Assembly: GCA_043513815.1 (NCBI GenBank)
Contig: CP121313.1
Location: 2,728,001-2,792,000, forward strand
Length of the DNA stretch: 64,000 nucleotides
Source: JANQIO01 sp043513815
Lineage (GTDB): Bacteria > Pseudomonadota > Gammaproteobacteria > Pseudomonadales > Halieaceae
Direction: 5' to 3'
Positions 33,733 through 42,929 of this stretch are shown here, piece by piece. The notes under the pieces were generated by a model. That model saw only the letters and a list, made by a program, of their open reading frames with translations, did not search any database and was not told the DNA's origin. Both the position numbers and the translations under genes were made by a program. How positions within the stretch are numbered: position 1 is the stretch's first letter; every line of letters starts with the position of its first letter.

Positions 33733-36196
33733 CTAGAATTCGTAGCGCAGCTCGGCTCCGTACATCTGCGGATTGGCGGCGTTGAAGCCACCGATACCGG
33801 CGGAATCGACAATCGCGGTACCGCCGACGATATAGTCCTCGTCCGTCAGGTTGGTGCCGTATAAAGCGCCGCTCCACTTGCCGCCCTTTGACACCCAGTT
33901 GATGCGGGCAGACAGCTCAAACTGCTCGTCTTCCAGCCACAGCCCGCTGGCGCAGCTGGAGGCATCAAAGCAGTATTCAACGTCTTCCTTCAGGCTCGAC
34001 TGCAGGCGCGGCATGACCAGGCCGATGGGTGAATCCCAGGTGTACTGGATGGCCAGGAAGTAGGTCGCCTCAGGCAGTCTGGGCAGGTTCTCGCCGGAGC
34101 GGTCATTGGGGCAGGAGTCGATCAGCAGCAGAGTCAGGTCAAAGCGCTCGCAGCCGACACCCGGCTGGCTGCCGGCCTCACCCACTGTCAGCAGAACATC
34201 ATCGAACTCGTCCACGTCGCCATCGTTCCAGCTCCCATTGAACGTGATCATCCAGTTGGGTGAGGGAATCCAGGTGGTCTCCAGCTCAAGGCCCATGATG
34301 GTGGACTCCGCCGCGTTGAGGGTCGCCGGCGCCGGGCTCAGCAGCTCGGGATTCACCACAACGGTCGTTAGCTGGCGATTCTTGTAGTCGGCGTGGAAGG
34401 CCGCCGCGTTGACTCGAAGCTGGCGATTGAACAGGTCGAGCTTGACGCCCAACTCCCAGTTTTCCACCTCCTCCGGCTTGAAGTTTTCCAGCTCACCTGT
34501 GGGGGCCTCGGACAAACCACCGGACAGAAAGCCCTCGCTGTAAGTCAGGTAGATGGAGCCGGTATCCACCCAGTCGCCGGGGTCCAGCAGGTACTGGATG
34601 CTACCCATGAAGCTGGTGTCGTCGTCCTGGGTCTTGCCGGAGTCGACATCGCTGAACTCGAAATCAAAGTTGGGGTTATAGGCAAACACCGAGCGATTCC
34701 ACCGAATACACACCGTTGAACAGCTCCGTCACCGGACCACCGTTAGCATCGATGGTGGAGGCCACCGGGGTCAGGATGGTGCGGGTCAATTCCCGGTCCT
34801 CATCGGTATAACGAACCCCCAGGGTGGAACGCCATTTGTCGGTCCAGGCCCACTCCAGCTGGGCAAATGCAGCCCAGGCCTCGTTGTCGGTCTCGCGGGC
34901 GTCCGACTGGGAGCTCAGGGCAAACAGGCCGCCGATGCCGGGGTCATAGGGGCCCAAGAAAGCCGTCGTCTGCTGACCGTCGGTTTCCTCACTGAAATAG
35001 AAGGCTCCGGCAACAAAGGTCAGGCGCTCATCCGCGGCGCTGCCAATGAGCTGTATCTCCTGGCTGAACTGGTCGGTATCGCGCTTGCTGCCAGCGGGAT
35101 GGCTGAACTGGGTGCGGTGCAGCCAGGGCAGTGAGGTATGGTCCAGGTCATCGTCCTGGCCTGCCTCGGTGTTGCGGTAGGCCGTCACGCTTTTGATGGT
35201 CAGGTTGTCGGTAGCTTCCCACTCTGCCGTCAGTGAGGCCATCTCGGTCGTGGCCTCGTACTTGCCGTCCAGATCAGAGATCACTTCCAGCGCATCACCG
35301 GCGTCGATATTGTCCTGGCAGAAGTCATTGAGCGTCCGCCCTGTGGACGGCGTGACACCGATAATGTCAAACAGCGCAGCTTGCCAGCCTTGCGTCTGGG
35401 GCACCAGCACACACTTCTGGGGGCGGGTAGTCTGGTCGGTGTCGCTGTAGCTGAGGTTCAGGTCCAGGGTCAGGTTTTCCGTTGCCAACCACCGAAACTG
35501 TCCAATGGCGTTGATGCGATCCTCGTCGAGGAAGTCCTGGTCGAGGAACTTGTTGTCCACAAAGCCGTCCCGGCTCACCGACGACACGGAAAAGCGCGAC
35601 CAGAGGCTATCGGTAATCGGCACATTGAGCACACCGGCCAGGTCAAGGCGGTCGTAATTGCCCACCCGGGCTTCCACCATGCCTTCCACCTCTTCTACCG
35701 GCCGGTTGGTGGTAAATACCAGTGCGCCGCCGGTGGTGTTCTTGCCGAACAGCGTGCCCTGGGGGCCGCGCAGGACCTGTACGGACGCTATATCTACCAG
35801 ATCCAGCAGGGCACCGTCCGGGCGGCCGATGTAGACCTCGTCAATGTAGATGCCCACCCCCGAGTCGATGTTGACCTCGGTGTTGCGCTGCCCTACTCCG
35901 CGAATATAGATATTAGCCAGGGGAGCGGTGCCGTTGGCGGCGTGCACGTCGATATTGGGCGCTATCTCGTTGAGATTCCTGAGGTTGCGAATACCGGCGT
36001 CGCGCAGCTGGCTGGCGTTGAGCGCGGTCACCGCCACCGGCGTTTCCTGGAGGTTTTCCTGGCGCCGCCGGGCGGTAACAATGACTTCTTCCAGCACCCG
36101 CAAATCCTGGGCGTTGGCAACATTGGGAATGGCAGGTAGAGCGGAACAGGCGAGCGCCAAGGCGAGCGCGCGCTTCATCGGCATCGGGTGATACAT
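33733..36196 (-). pseudogene. TonB-dependent receptor interrupted by a frameshift
   Basis: An outer-membrane TonB-dependent receptor split into two overlapping frames. The 5' part (36196 down to 34676) has a signal peptide ending VANAQ, the plug domain with EEVIVTARRRQENLQETPVA, IYIRGVGQRN and VLRGPQGTLFGKNTTGGAL, and the first strands of the barrel. It ends at a premature TAA near 34676. The 3' part (from about 34713 to 33733) continues with FAYNPNFDFEF, the remaining barrel and a C-terminal YGAELRYEF. Together they give the usual length of about 820 residues. The break is a single frameshift between about 34680 and 34720; it could be a real mutation or an error. Confidence 0.85.
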
Positions 36197-36404
36197 CAGG
36201 CAACCCCTTACAGTCGTTATCGTTATAGTGTTGGGTGGAGCTATTTCCCTGCCACTGAGCATAGACAGAGCAGAGAACGCCACGCAAGTCAGGGGTTACG
36301 GCTGACTAAACCACCAGGTATTTTTTACGATCGGCGGTTGACAGGCGGGCCTGCCCCCCTGGCGCAGAGTCTGCCGCAGGCGCCGCCAGGCGAGGCAGAG
36401 TGTT

Positions 36405-37061
36405 TCAGGCGGAGGCGACACCCACGGGACAGGACACACCCGTGCCGCCGAGGCCACAGTACCCTCCGGTGTTCTTGGCCAGGTACTGCTGATGGTAGTC
36501 CTCGGCGTAGTAGAACTCGCCGGCCGGCAGGATTTCAGTGGTGATCTCGCCGTACCCCGCATCACTGAGGATGGGCTGAAAGGCCCGCTTTGATGCTTCG
36601 GCGGCCTCTGCCTGGGCGGCGGTGAAGGTATAGATGCCCGAGCGATACTGGGTCCCCATGTCGTTGCCCTGGCGCATGCCCTGGGTCGGGTCGTGCCCCT
36701 CCCAGAAGGTCTTCAGCAATGCCTCAAAGCCGATGACGGCGGGATCGTAAACCACGAGGACTACTTCATTGTGACCGGTCTGGCCGCTGCAGACTTCACG
36801 GTAGGTCGGATTCGGCGTGTGGCCGGCGGCGTAGCCGGCGGCCGTGGTGTACACGCCATCGAGCTGCCAGAACATGCGCTCGACACCCCAGAAGCAGCCC
36901 ATGCCGAAGACAACCTGCTCACAACCTTCGGGAAACGGGGGCGTGAGCGGATTGCCATTGACAAAATGTTGCGCCGGAACAGGCATCGATGCGTCGCGCC
37001 CGGACAGCGCTTCCTGCGCAGATGGCATAAGGTGTTTCTTACGAATATCAAAAAGGCCCAT
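36405..37061 (-). CDS. msrA: Peptide-methionine (S)-S-oxide reductase
   Basis: Repairs methionine S-sulfoxide in proteins. The 218-residue product has the active site GCFWG at 55-59 (catalytic Cys56) and conserved GYAAGHTPNPTYREVC, GHNEVVLVVYDP and GTQYRSGIY. A pair of Cys near the C-terminus (GGYCGLGGTGVSC) serves as resolving residues as in E. coli MsrA. ATG 37061 has AGGAG 7 bases before it, so the longer frame to 37205 is not used. Confidence 0.94.
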   Translation of the reverse strand: MGLFDIRKKHLMPSAQEALSGRDASMPVPAQHFVNGNPLTPPFPEGCEQVVFGMGCFWGVERMFWQLDGVYTTAAGYAAGHTPNPTYREVCSGQTGHNEVVLVVYDPAVIGFEALLKTFWEGHDPTQGMRQGNDMGTQYRSGIYTFTAAQAEAAEASKRAFQPILSDAGYGEITTEILPAGEFYYAEDYHQQYLAKNTGGYCGLGGTGVSCPVGVASA

Positions 37062-37440
37062 GGCGGTACTCCTGCGTTCCGGTAATGTGTCTGCACGTGG
37101 TACGGAATTGTACGGCATCCGGACTGCCACTTTGACCACGCTTGCATTGATTTGATTCACAGGGCGGCGCCCCGCTTTGTCATGGTAGCGGAACTTCGCT
37201 GTCATGATTCTGTCAAAGAGATTCGATAGTTTTCACACACTTACGTGAACAATTTAATTGGCGAATCAAGTAAAACTGTGGCAAATTCAAACCATGAATG
37301 ATGTTTCGGCGTGTATCGCCTGCGGAAATGTTAGTGGTTGGTAGCCCGCAGCTACGGCAACTGTAACAACATCGCAGTCGAACTCAGGCAGGCGCTTCGC
37401 CTCCTGCACGCCCACAGAAGAACAAGACGGTAGGTACACC
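37062..37440. other. Intergenic region of about 380 bp without a recognised gene
   Basis: Divergent gap between msrA and the small gene at 37441. It has an AT-rich stretch around 37215-37300 that may hold promoters. A GC-rich hairpin-like segment lies near 37385-37410 (CAGGCG and CGCCTC blocks). I see no tRNA and cannot assign an RNA family. Confidence 0.4.
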
Positions 37441-37623
37441 ATGCAAGAAGCCCAGACATTCAATATGCACGAATTCTCCAGCCGCAAGCTGTGGGAGATG
37501 GTGAGCACGGAGGAGGACGAGGCCTCGCCGGAAGAGCTGCTGGCCGCGGTTCGTGAACTGGCAAATCGCCGTCACTACCTGGCTGAGCTGGAACAGATTG
37601 GCAAGCTGAAGTCCCAAAACTGA
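37441..37623 (+). CDS. Small helical protein of unknown function
   Basis: A 60-residue acidic protein, MQEAQTFNMHEFSSRKLWEM at the start and then a helical stretch EELLAAVRELANRRHYLAEL. GGTAGG lies 8 bases before the ATG. It opens a same-strand series with the VWA and J-domain genes, the next start being 11 bases after its stop. Confidence 0.6.
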   Translation: MQEAQTFNMHEFSSRKLWEMVSTEEDEASPEELLAAVRELANRRHYLAELEQIGKLKSQN

Positions 37624-37633
37624 TCCACGCTGA

Positions 37634-38326
37634 TTGGCTAATCCTCCAAAAGTCCGGTCCTCCGCCGGAGAGATTGACAAGTTTCTGACCCGCAGCAAAA
37701 CGCTGGCCGAGCGCGCAGCCAGCGGCGCTCGCCTGCTCTTTGCGATCGACGCCACCGCCAGCCGTCAACCCACCTGGGACCGCGCCTGCCAACTGCAGGG
37801 TGAGATGTTCCTGGCCACCCAGAATCTTGGTGGCCTCGCCGTGCAGCTCTGTTATTTCCGCGGTCTGCGCGAGCTGCGCGCCACCCGCTGGCTGGTAGAC
37901 GAACACGCCCTGCTGACCCAGATGAACCGGGTCCACTGCGAGGGCGGCATGACCCAGATCGAACGCCTGCTCAACCACGCCCTGCGTGAACATGGCGAAC
38001 AGGCGGTCAAGGCCGTGGTGTTTATCGGCGATGCCTGCGAAGAAAATCCCGACACGCTGGCCGCCAAAGCCGGCCAACTGGGCCTGGCCGGCCTGCCGCT
38101 GTTCATGTTCCAGGAAGGTGGCGACCCCATGGTTGAGCGCGTATTCAGGCAGCTGGCCCGCCTCAGCGGCGGCGCCTGGGCGCGCTTCGACCACGGCAGC
38201 CCCCATCAGCTCGCCGAATTGCTGGGCGCCGTGGCCCGCTTCGCCGCCGCCGGCAAATCTGCCATGCTTGAACATGGCGGCAAGGACAGTGGGAACGCTA
38301 AACTGCTGCTGGACCAACTCAAGTAG
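37634..38326 (+). CDS. VWA-domain protein
   Basis: A 230-residue protein with a von Willebrand factor A domain. The metal-binding MIDAS motif is LLFAIDATASRQPTW (DxTxS variant, about 34-48); GGMTQIERLL and VVFIGDACEENPD supply the other MIDAS residues. There is no signal peptide. The start appears to be TTG at 37634; no ATG or GTG lies near. VWA proteins bind partners in a metal-dependent way. Its J-domain neighbour starts 9 bases after it, so a chaperone-assisted assembly role is an inference. Confidence 0.75.
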   Translation: MANPPKVRSSAGEIDKFLTRSKTLAERAASGARLLFAIDATASRQPTWDRACQLQGEMFLATQNLGGLAVQLCYFRGLRELRATRWLVDEHALLTQMNRVHCEGGMTQIERLLNHALREHGEQAVKAVVFIGDACEENPDTLAAKAGQLGLAGLPLFMFQEGGDPMVERVFRQLARLSGGAWARFDHGSPHQLAELLGAVARFAAAGKSAMLEHGGKDSGNAKLLLDQLK

Positions 38327-38334
38327 GAGCCACC

Positions 38335-39045
38335 GTGCCCCGCCTTATCCTGTTACTGGCCATCGGCCTGTCTGTCTGGATCATCTACCAGCGCATTAAG
38401 GCCATGCCGCCCCAGCAGCGCAAACCCGCCTATCTCAAACTGGGTCTTGGCCTGTTGGTCGGCGTGGTGGTGATCGGCGTGGTGTCAGGACGCATGCACT
38501 GGCTGGGCGCGGCCATCACCGGCCTGGTGGTGGGCACCATTCGCCTGCTGCCGGCACTGGCACAACTGTTCCCGGTGTTGCAGCAACTGCGCCGCCAGAC
38601 CTCCGCGCCCGGCGGCGCCAGCAGCTCCGAAGTGGAAACCGCCATCCTGAAGATGCAGCTGGATCATGAAACCGGCGACGTGCGTGGCGAAGTGCTGACG
38701 GGTGAATTCAGCGGTCGCCAACTGGATGCCCTGGACCAGGGCGAACTGGAAACCCTGCTGGCCTATTGCCGCAGCCAGGACCTGGATTCAGCGCGCCTGC
38801 TGGAAAGTTACCTGCAACGGCGCTTTGGCGCGGAGTGGGACGGCGGCTACACCCCGCCCCCGGATCAGGGCAGCGATATGAGCAGCCGCGAGGCACTGGC
38901 TATCCTCGGGCTCGAAGAAGGCGCCGACAAGTCTGAGATCGTCGATGCCCACCGCAAGCTGATGCAGAAGCTACACCCGGATCGCGGCGGCAATGACTAT
39001 CTGGCCGCCAAGCTCAACCAGGCCAAGGACGTTCTGCTGAGCTGA
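38335..39045 (+). CDS. Membrane-anchored J-domain protein
   Basis: A 236-residue DnaJ-type co-chaperone. Two or three hydrophobic helices (residues 3-20, 34-52 and 56-80) anchor it, and the J domain is at the C-terminus (about 180-236) with the HPD motif in LMQKLHPDRGGNDYLA. It would stimulate DnaK at the membrane surface. The start is GTG at 38335, 9 bases after the VWA gene. Confidence 0.85.
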   Translation: MPRLILLLAIGLSVWIIYQRIKAMPPQQRKPAYLKLGLGLLVGVVVIGVVSGRMHWLGAAITGLVVGTIRLLPALAQLFPVLQQLRRQTSAPGGASSSEVETAILKMQLDHETGDVRGEVLTGEFSGRQLDALDQGELETLLAYCRSQDLDSARLLESYLQRRFGAEWDGGYTPPPDQGSDMSSREALAILGLEEGADKSEIVDAHRKLMQKLHPDRGGNDYLAAKLNQAKDVLLS

Positions 39046-39145
39046 CAGCGCCGTTGCTCCTGTTCCGCTTGGATGCTGGCAAGCTTGGAGCTACACTGCG
39101 CGCCTTTCTACACCACTGTCGGATGACCGGAGACAAGAGCGGGAA

Positions 39146-39484
39146 ATGAGTGAGGTTTTTGTAGTTTGCAACCAACTGGGCCAGTACTGGGGCAAGAAGA
39201 AACGCTGGGTAGACGGCACCAAGCCGCGCACCGTCGCCCATTTTAAGCATGAGGATGAGGGCCTGAACCAGCTGGTGGAGCTGTCTTCCAAGGATGTGGA
39301 GCTGCGTGGCGAAGTGGCCAGCGCTACCCTGGATGATCGCGGCGTACCGGTCATTACACCCAGCGAACACCTGATTCCCGATGAAGACGATCTGCTGACC
39401 GAAACGCCGGCTGATGGGGTGAATGAAGAGCCTTCAGCTGATCAAGCGCCCACCACCGAGCCAGAGCCCCCTGTTACCCCTTGA
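39146..39484 (+). CDS. Conserved hypothetical protein with acidic tail
   Basis: A 112-residue protein. The first 70 residues look folded (MSEVFVVCNQLGQYWGKKKR, then VAHFKHEDEGLNQLVELSSK). From about 75 on it is acidic and Pro-rich, probably disordered. Unnamed family; the GQYWGKKKRWVDG block is conserved in related gammaproteobacterial proteins as far as I recall. It follows the J-domain gene by 100 bases. Confidence 0.6.
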   Translation: MSEVFVVCNQLGQYWGKKKRWVDGTKPRTVAHFKHEDEGLNQLVELSSKDVELRGEVASATLDDRGVPVITPSEHLIPDEDDLLTETPADGVNEEPSADQAPTTEPEPPVTP

Positions 39485-39570
39485 AACTCTTGCGGTCATC
39501 CGCATATCAAGCCGGTAGTATTGATCAACTGAGCGCCGCTATTGTGCGCTGCTCCATAAGGTGAACTGAT

Positions 39571-40452
39571 ATGCGCATTCTGTTGTTCCTGGCTACCAAC
39601 CTGGCGGTCGTCTTTGTGCTGGGCATCGTGCTGAGCCTGCTGGGCTTCGACCAGATCATGGCTGCCAACGGTGTCGGCATGAACACCAGCGGTATGCTGT
39701 TTTTCTGTGCCATCTTCGGATTTGGCGGCTCACTGATTTCCCTCTTCCTGTCCAAGTGGATGGCCAAGCGCGGCACCGGTACGCAGATTATCGACCAACC
39801 TCGCAACGCCAGTGAGCAGTGGCTGGTAGACACCGTAACGGAACTGGCTCGGGATGCCGGCATCGGCATGCCTGAAGTGGGCATATTCCCCAGCCAGTCA
39901 TCCAACGCCTTTGCCACCGGCTGGAATCGCAACGACGCACTGGTGGCAGTGAGCCAGGGGCTGTTGCAGCGATTCAAGCAGGATGAGATTCGCGCGGTGC
40001 TGGCCCACGAGATCGGCCATGTGGCCAACGGCGACATGGTCACCTTGACCATGATCCAGGGCGTGGTGAACACGTTTGTCCTGTTCTTCTCGCGCGTTAT
40101 CGGCCATACCGTAGACCGCGTGATATTCAAGAACGAACGCGGGTTTGGTCCCGGCTACTGGATTGGCACTATCCTCGCCCAGATCGTACTGAGCATCTTT
40201 GCCTCGATGATTGTCATGTGGTTCTCGCGCTGGCGTGAATTCCGCGCCGATGCCGCCGGGGCCAGCCTGGCCGGCAGCGCCGCCATGATTGGCGCACTGC
40301 AGCGGCTGCAGGCGGAACAGGGCCAGCCCCAGGACCTGCCGGGCGAGCTGACAGCCTTTGGTATCAGTGAGCAGTTGAAGGAGGGCGCGGCAAAGCTTCT
40401 GATGTCGCACCCGCCCCTGACGGAGCGAATTGCCGCGCTGCAGCGAGGCTAG
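39571..40452 (+). CDS. htpX: Membrane metalloprotease HtpX
   Basis: An M48 zinc protease of the inner membrane, active on misfolded membrane proteins. The 293-residue product has two N-terminal helices, the zinc site HEIGH at 146-150, two further helices (about 158-210) and EFRADAAGASLAG with the third ligand Glu. The fit in length with E. coli HtpX is exact. The TAG stop is embedded in the long inverted repeat at 40447. Confidence 0.95.
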   Translation: MRILLFLATNLAVVFVLGIVLSLLGFDQIMAANGVGMNTSGMLFFCAIFGFGGSLISLFLSKWMAKRGTGTQIIDQPRNASEQWLVDTVTELARDAGIGMPEVGIFPSQSSNAFATGWNRNDALVAVSQGLLQRFKQDEIRAVLAHEIGHVANGDMVTLTMIQGVVNTFVLFFSRVIGHTVDRVIFKNERGFGPGYWIGTILAQIVLSIFASMIVMWFSRWREFRADAAGASLAGSAAMIGALQRLQAEQGQPQDLPGELTAFGISEQLKEGAAKLLMSHPPLTERIAALQRG

Positions 40453-40625
40453 CCCGCATATTGCACCAGTACGCTGGCCAAATGCCGGCTCAGGCTTTTA
40501 TAACAGGCTAACAGCCAATCCTGTGCTCGGTACTTTTTGCTACCCATGCCGCATGCCTGTATCTCGCTGGTTCTCGCACGCCCGGCGCGAGCTATCAGGC
40601 AACTGGTGCAATATGCGGGCTAGCC
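40447..40625. repeat. Perfect 24-bp inverted repeat spanning two convergent stop codons
   Basis: Arms at 40447-40470 and 40602-40625 are exact reverse complements over 24 bases and flank a 131-base centre. The htpX stop (40450-40452) lies in the left arm and the stop of the convergent gene (40620-40622) lies in the right, at the equivalent place, GGCTAGCC. No target-site duplication is visible at the ends. The centre contains smaller hairpins such as ACAGG...CCTGT and CTCGC...GCGAG, but no open frame. Confidence 0.85.
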
Positions 40626-41321
40626 CTTTGTTGGCAGGGTCGCCAGCAGATAGTCTGACATCGGCGTCACGTTCAGGCGCTCGAAGTCGATGAAGCGGGC
40701 ACAGCTCTCGATCATCTCTCCCACTCTAGCCTGCAGCTCTGCGTCAGTTTTTACATCGTAGAACGCGTGCGGTGAATCCAGGGCCGCGGTGGGAAAACTC
40801 TCTTCGACAATAGCGTGGATCACCGGCGCACCCTCTGTGAGGGTGCGTACCACCACGTTCTGCCGGTAGGCAAAAGTAGACTGGGTGTCGATGGCGATCG
40901 CCGTATGGCTGCCCTGCCAGACCGCCAGCCAGTCTGCCTCGGACATGCCGGCGGGCCGTTCCAGGAACACCACCTGGGTCCAGCCTTCCATGGGTTCACC
41001 CGTTGGCTGCTGGTGCACCAGCGGCGCAGACTCCGTCACCAGGTAGGCATGATAGTGATCGCAAAGCTCGGCAAATACGCCCTCTACGGCGGCGCGGTAA
41101 ACGTTGCTATCGAGCCACACCGAGAGCAACCCATCGGCGGCGTCGCAGAGCCTGGCCTGCCGCAGGTCGTTCCCGGCCGCCACAGCACTGTCCGCTACCG
41201 TCAGCCGCAGGCCGCGGGCACCGGCCTCAACCAGTGACGATGCCTTTGCCAATAAGGCGTCGCGAAAAGCGTCACTGTGTGTCTCCGCTGGCTTCCACAG
41301 TGAGTAGACAATCTTTTCCAT
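40620..41321 (-). CDS. EthD-like domain protein
   Basis: A 233-residue protein that looks like two dimeric alpha/beta-barrel (EthD-type) halves. The clearest part is FLERPAGMSEADWLAVWQGS, the EthD pattern in which the substrate helper acts, and the start MEKIVYSLWKPAETHSDAFR. The start is ATG 41321; the frame to 41393 lies inside the SDR gene. It is 11 bases downstream of the SDR gene and probably co-transcribed. Such proteins accompany oxidative catabolism of organic compounds. Confidence 0.7.
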   Translation of the reverse strand: MEKIVYSLWKPAETHSDAFRDALLAKASSLVEAGARGLRLTVADSAVAAGNDLRQARLCDAADGLLSVWLDSNVYRAAVEGVFAELCDHYHAYLVTESAPLVHQQPTGEPMEGWTQVVFLERPAGMSEADWLAVWQGSHTAIAIDTQSTFAYRQNVVVRTLTEGAPVIHAIVEESFPTAALDSPHAFYDVKTDAELQARVGEMIESCARFIDFERLNVTPMSDYLLATLPTKG

Positions 41322-41331
41322 ATTGACGCGC

Positions 41332-42108
41332 TCAGGGCACCGCGTAGGGTGGTGAGATGGTGGCGGCGTTGTCCATGCGCAGTTCTGAGCCATTCATGAA
41401 CCAGGATTCGTCAGAAGCCAGGTAGACCACCAGGTTGGCGATATCGACCGGCTCACACATGGAGCCATCAGCACCCATGGAGTCCACTTCCTCCTGGGTG
41501 GCCGTGTCCTTGCCAAAAGCAACCTTGACCACCATCGGCGTCTTCACGCCATCCGGATGAATAGAATTGCAGCGAATGCCATTGCTGCGCTCACGGCAGT
41601 ACAGGGCAACGCTCTTGGTGAGCGCCATCACCGCGCCCTTGCTGGCGCTATAGGCGGCGATATAGGACATTCCCTGCAGGGCCGCTACCGACGACATATT
41701 GATAATGGAACCCCCGTCACCGCTGGCTTCGATGGCCGGCAGGGCATGCTTGCAACCGAGGAAGACGCCCTCAGTGTTGACAGCGAAAATCTTGCGCCAG
41801 CTCTCCAGATCCGTGTCCACCGGCGAGCCCATGGCCATAAGGCCGGCATTGTTGACGAGAATATCCAGTCGACCGAAGTGTTCCACGGCGCGCGCTACCA
41901 CAGCCTCCCACTGGCTTTCGTCGGTGACATCGTGGCGCATGAACAGCGCGGTGTCACCGATCTGATCGGCCACGGCCTGGCCGTCTGCCTCATTCAAGTC
42001 GGTGAGGAGTACGCGGGCGCCCTCCTCCGCCAGCCGGATGGCATCGGCGCGACCCATGCCGCTGGCGGCACCGGTAACGATAGCAACTTTGTCCTGTACA
42101 CGGCCCAT
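41332..42108 (-). CDS. SDR-family oxidoreductase
   Basis: A classical short-chain dehydrogenase of 258 residues. Cofactor motif TGAASGMG (12-19), structural NNAG (about 84-87), catalytic Ser in NMSSVAALQG and YxxxK in YSASKGAV. The Asp after the second strand (LLTDLNEAD) suggests preference for NAD. It shares a transcript with the EthD-like gene. Substrate probably an alcohol or ketone; not known. Confidence 0.88.
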   Translation of the reverse strand: MGRVQDKVAIVTGAASGMGRADAIRLAEEGARVLLTDLNEADGQAVADQIGDTALFMRHDVTDESQWEAVVARAVEHFGRLDILVNNAGLMAMGSPVDTDLESWRKIFAVNTEGVFLGCKHALPAIEASGDGGSIINMSSVAALQGMSYIAAYSASKGAVMALTKSVALYCRERSNGIRCNSIHPDGVKTPMVVKVAFGKDTATQEEVDSMGADGSMCEPVDIANLVVYLASDESWFMNGSELRMDNAATISPPYAVP

Positions 42109-42209
42109 GGCCCCACTCCTTTATTATGCGGGGCAAGCCTCCCCGGGACTGGCAAAAGCTATCACCGCGAGTATGCTAGCATCCACATTTTTGAGGAATG
42201 CAGAACGCA

Positions 42210-42929
42210 ATGACTGAGACCGGTTCAAACTCTCGACTGATTGCAGTGCTCTCCCGCGCGGGGATTGCCTGCCTGCTGCTAATGCCGCTGGCGGTGCTGG
42301 CGGTGCGCCTGGGGGTGCATTTCCGCATTGGCCTGTTGTTGTTTGCCCTCAGCGGGCTGCTGGCCGGCGTGGTCATTGTGGCCCTGCTGATTGCCAGCCT
42401 GCTGCCGCGTTACCGGTCGCAGCGTGGCCAGGTGCTGCTCAAGACCCTGCCGGCAGTGCCACCGGTGCTGCTGCTGAGCGCGATCCTGAGTACCGCCGGC
42501 CAATACCCGCTGATTCATGACATCACCACCGACGTCAACGAGCCACCGCTGTTTGACGCCGCAGTGGACTACCGCGGGCCAGAGGCAAACAGCCTCGACA
42601 TCAAGCCGGATACCATCGCCCTGCAGCGGGCGTTCTATTACGATCTCGACACCATCACCACTGAGCTTTCGCCCGACCAGGCTTTCCAGCGCGCCGAGGC
42701 CATTGCCAGCGACATGGGTTGGGACATTTACAACAGCGACCCGACCAACGGCTTGATCGAGGCCGCGTACACTTCCTTCTGGTTCGGCTTCAAGGATGAC
42801 ATCGTGATTCGCGTTCGTCGCAGTGACGGCGGCGGCAGCGAGCTGGACCTGCGCTCGGTGTCCCGCGTCGGCGAAGGCGACCTTGGCGCCAACGCCGCCA
42901 GGATTCGAGCTTTCGCCGAGCAGTTCTGA
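42210..42929 (+). CDS. DUF1499 domain membrane protein
   Basis: A 239-residue protein: two to three N-terminal membrane helices (about 8-80) and a DUF1499 domain with SRVGEGDLGANAARIRAFAE at the C-terminus, the hallmark of that family. A start at ATG 42198 is also in frame, but GAGGA is too close to it. The stop overlaps the start of the protease gene by one base. Function not known; DUF1499 proteins are often membrane-linked. Confidence 0.8.
   Translation: MTETGSNSRLIAVLSRAGIACLLLMPLAVLAVRLGVHFRIGLLLFALSGLLAGVVIVALLIASLLPRYRSQRGQVLLKTLPAVPPVLLLSAILSTAGQYPLIHDITTDVNEPPLFDAAVDYRGPEANSLDIKPDTIALQRAFYYDLDTITTELSPDQAFQRAEAIASDMGWDIYNSDPTNGLIEAAYTSFWFGFKDDIVIRVRRSDGGGSELDLRSVSRVGEGDLGANAARIRAFAEQF

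Noticed and set aside
40447..40625. Integron attC site
   Set aside because: The arms lack the RYYYAAC and GTTRRRY ends and are perfect over 24 bp, whereas attC arms are imperfect. No integrase is nearby.
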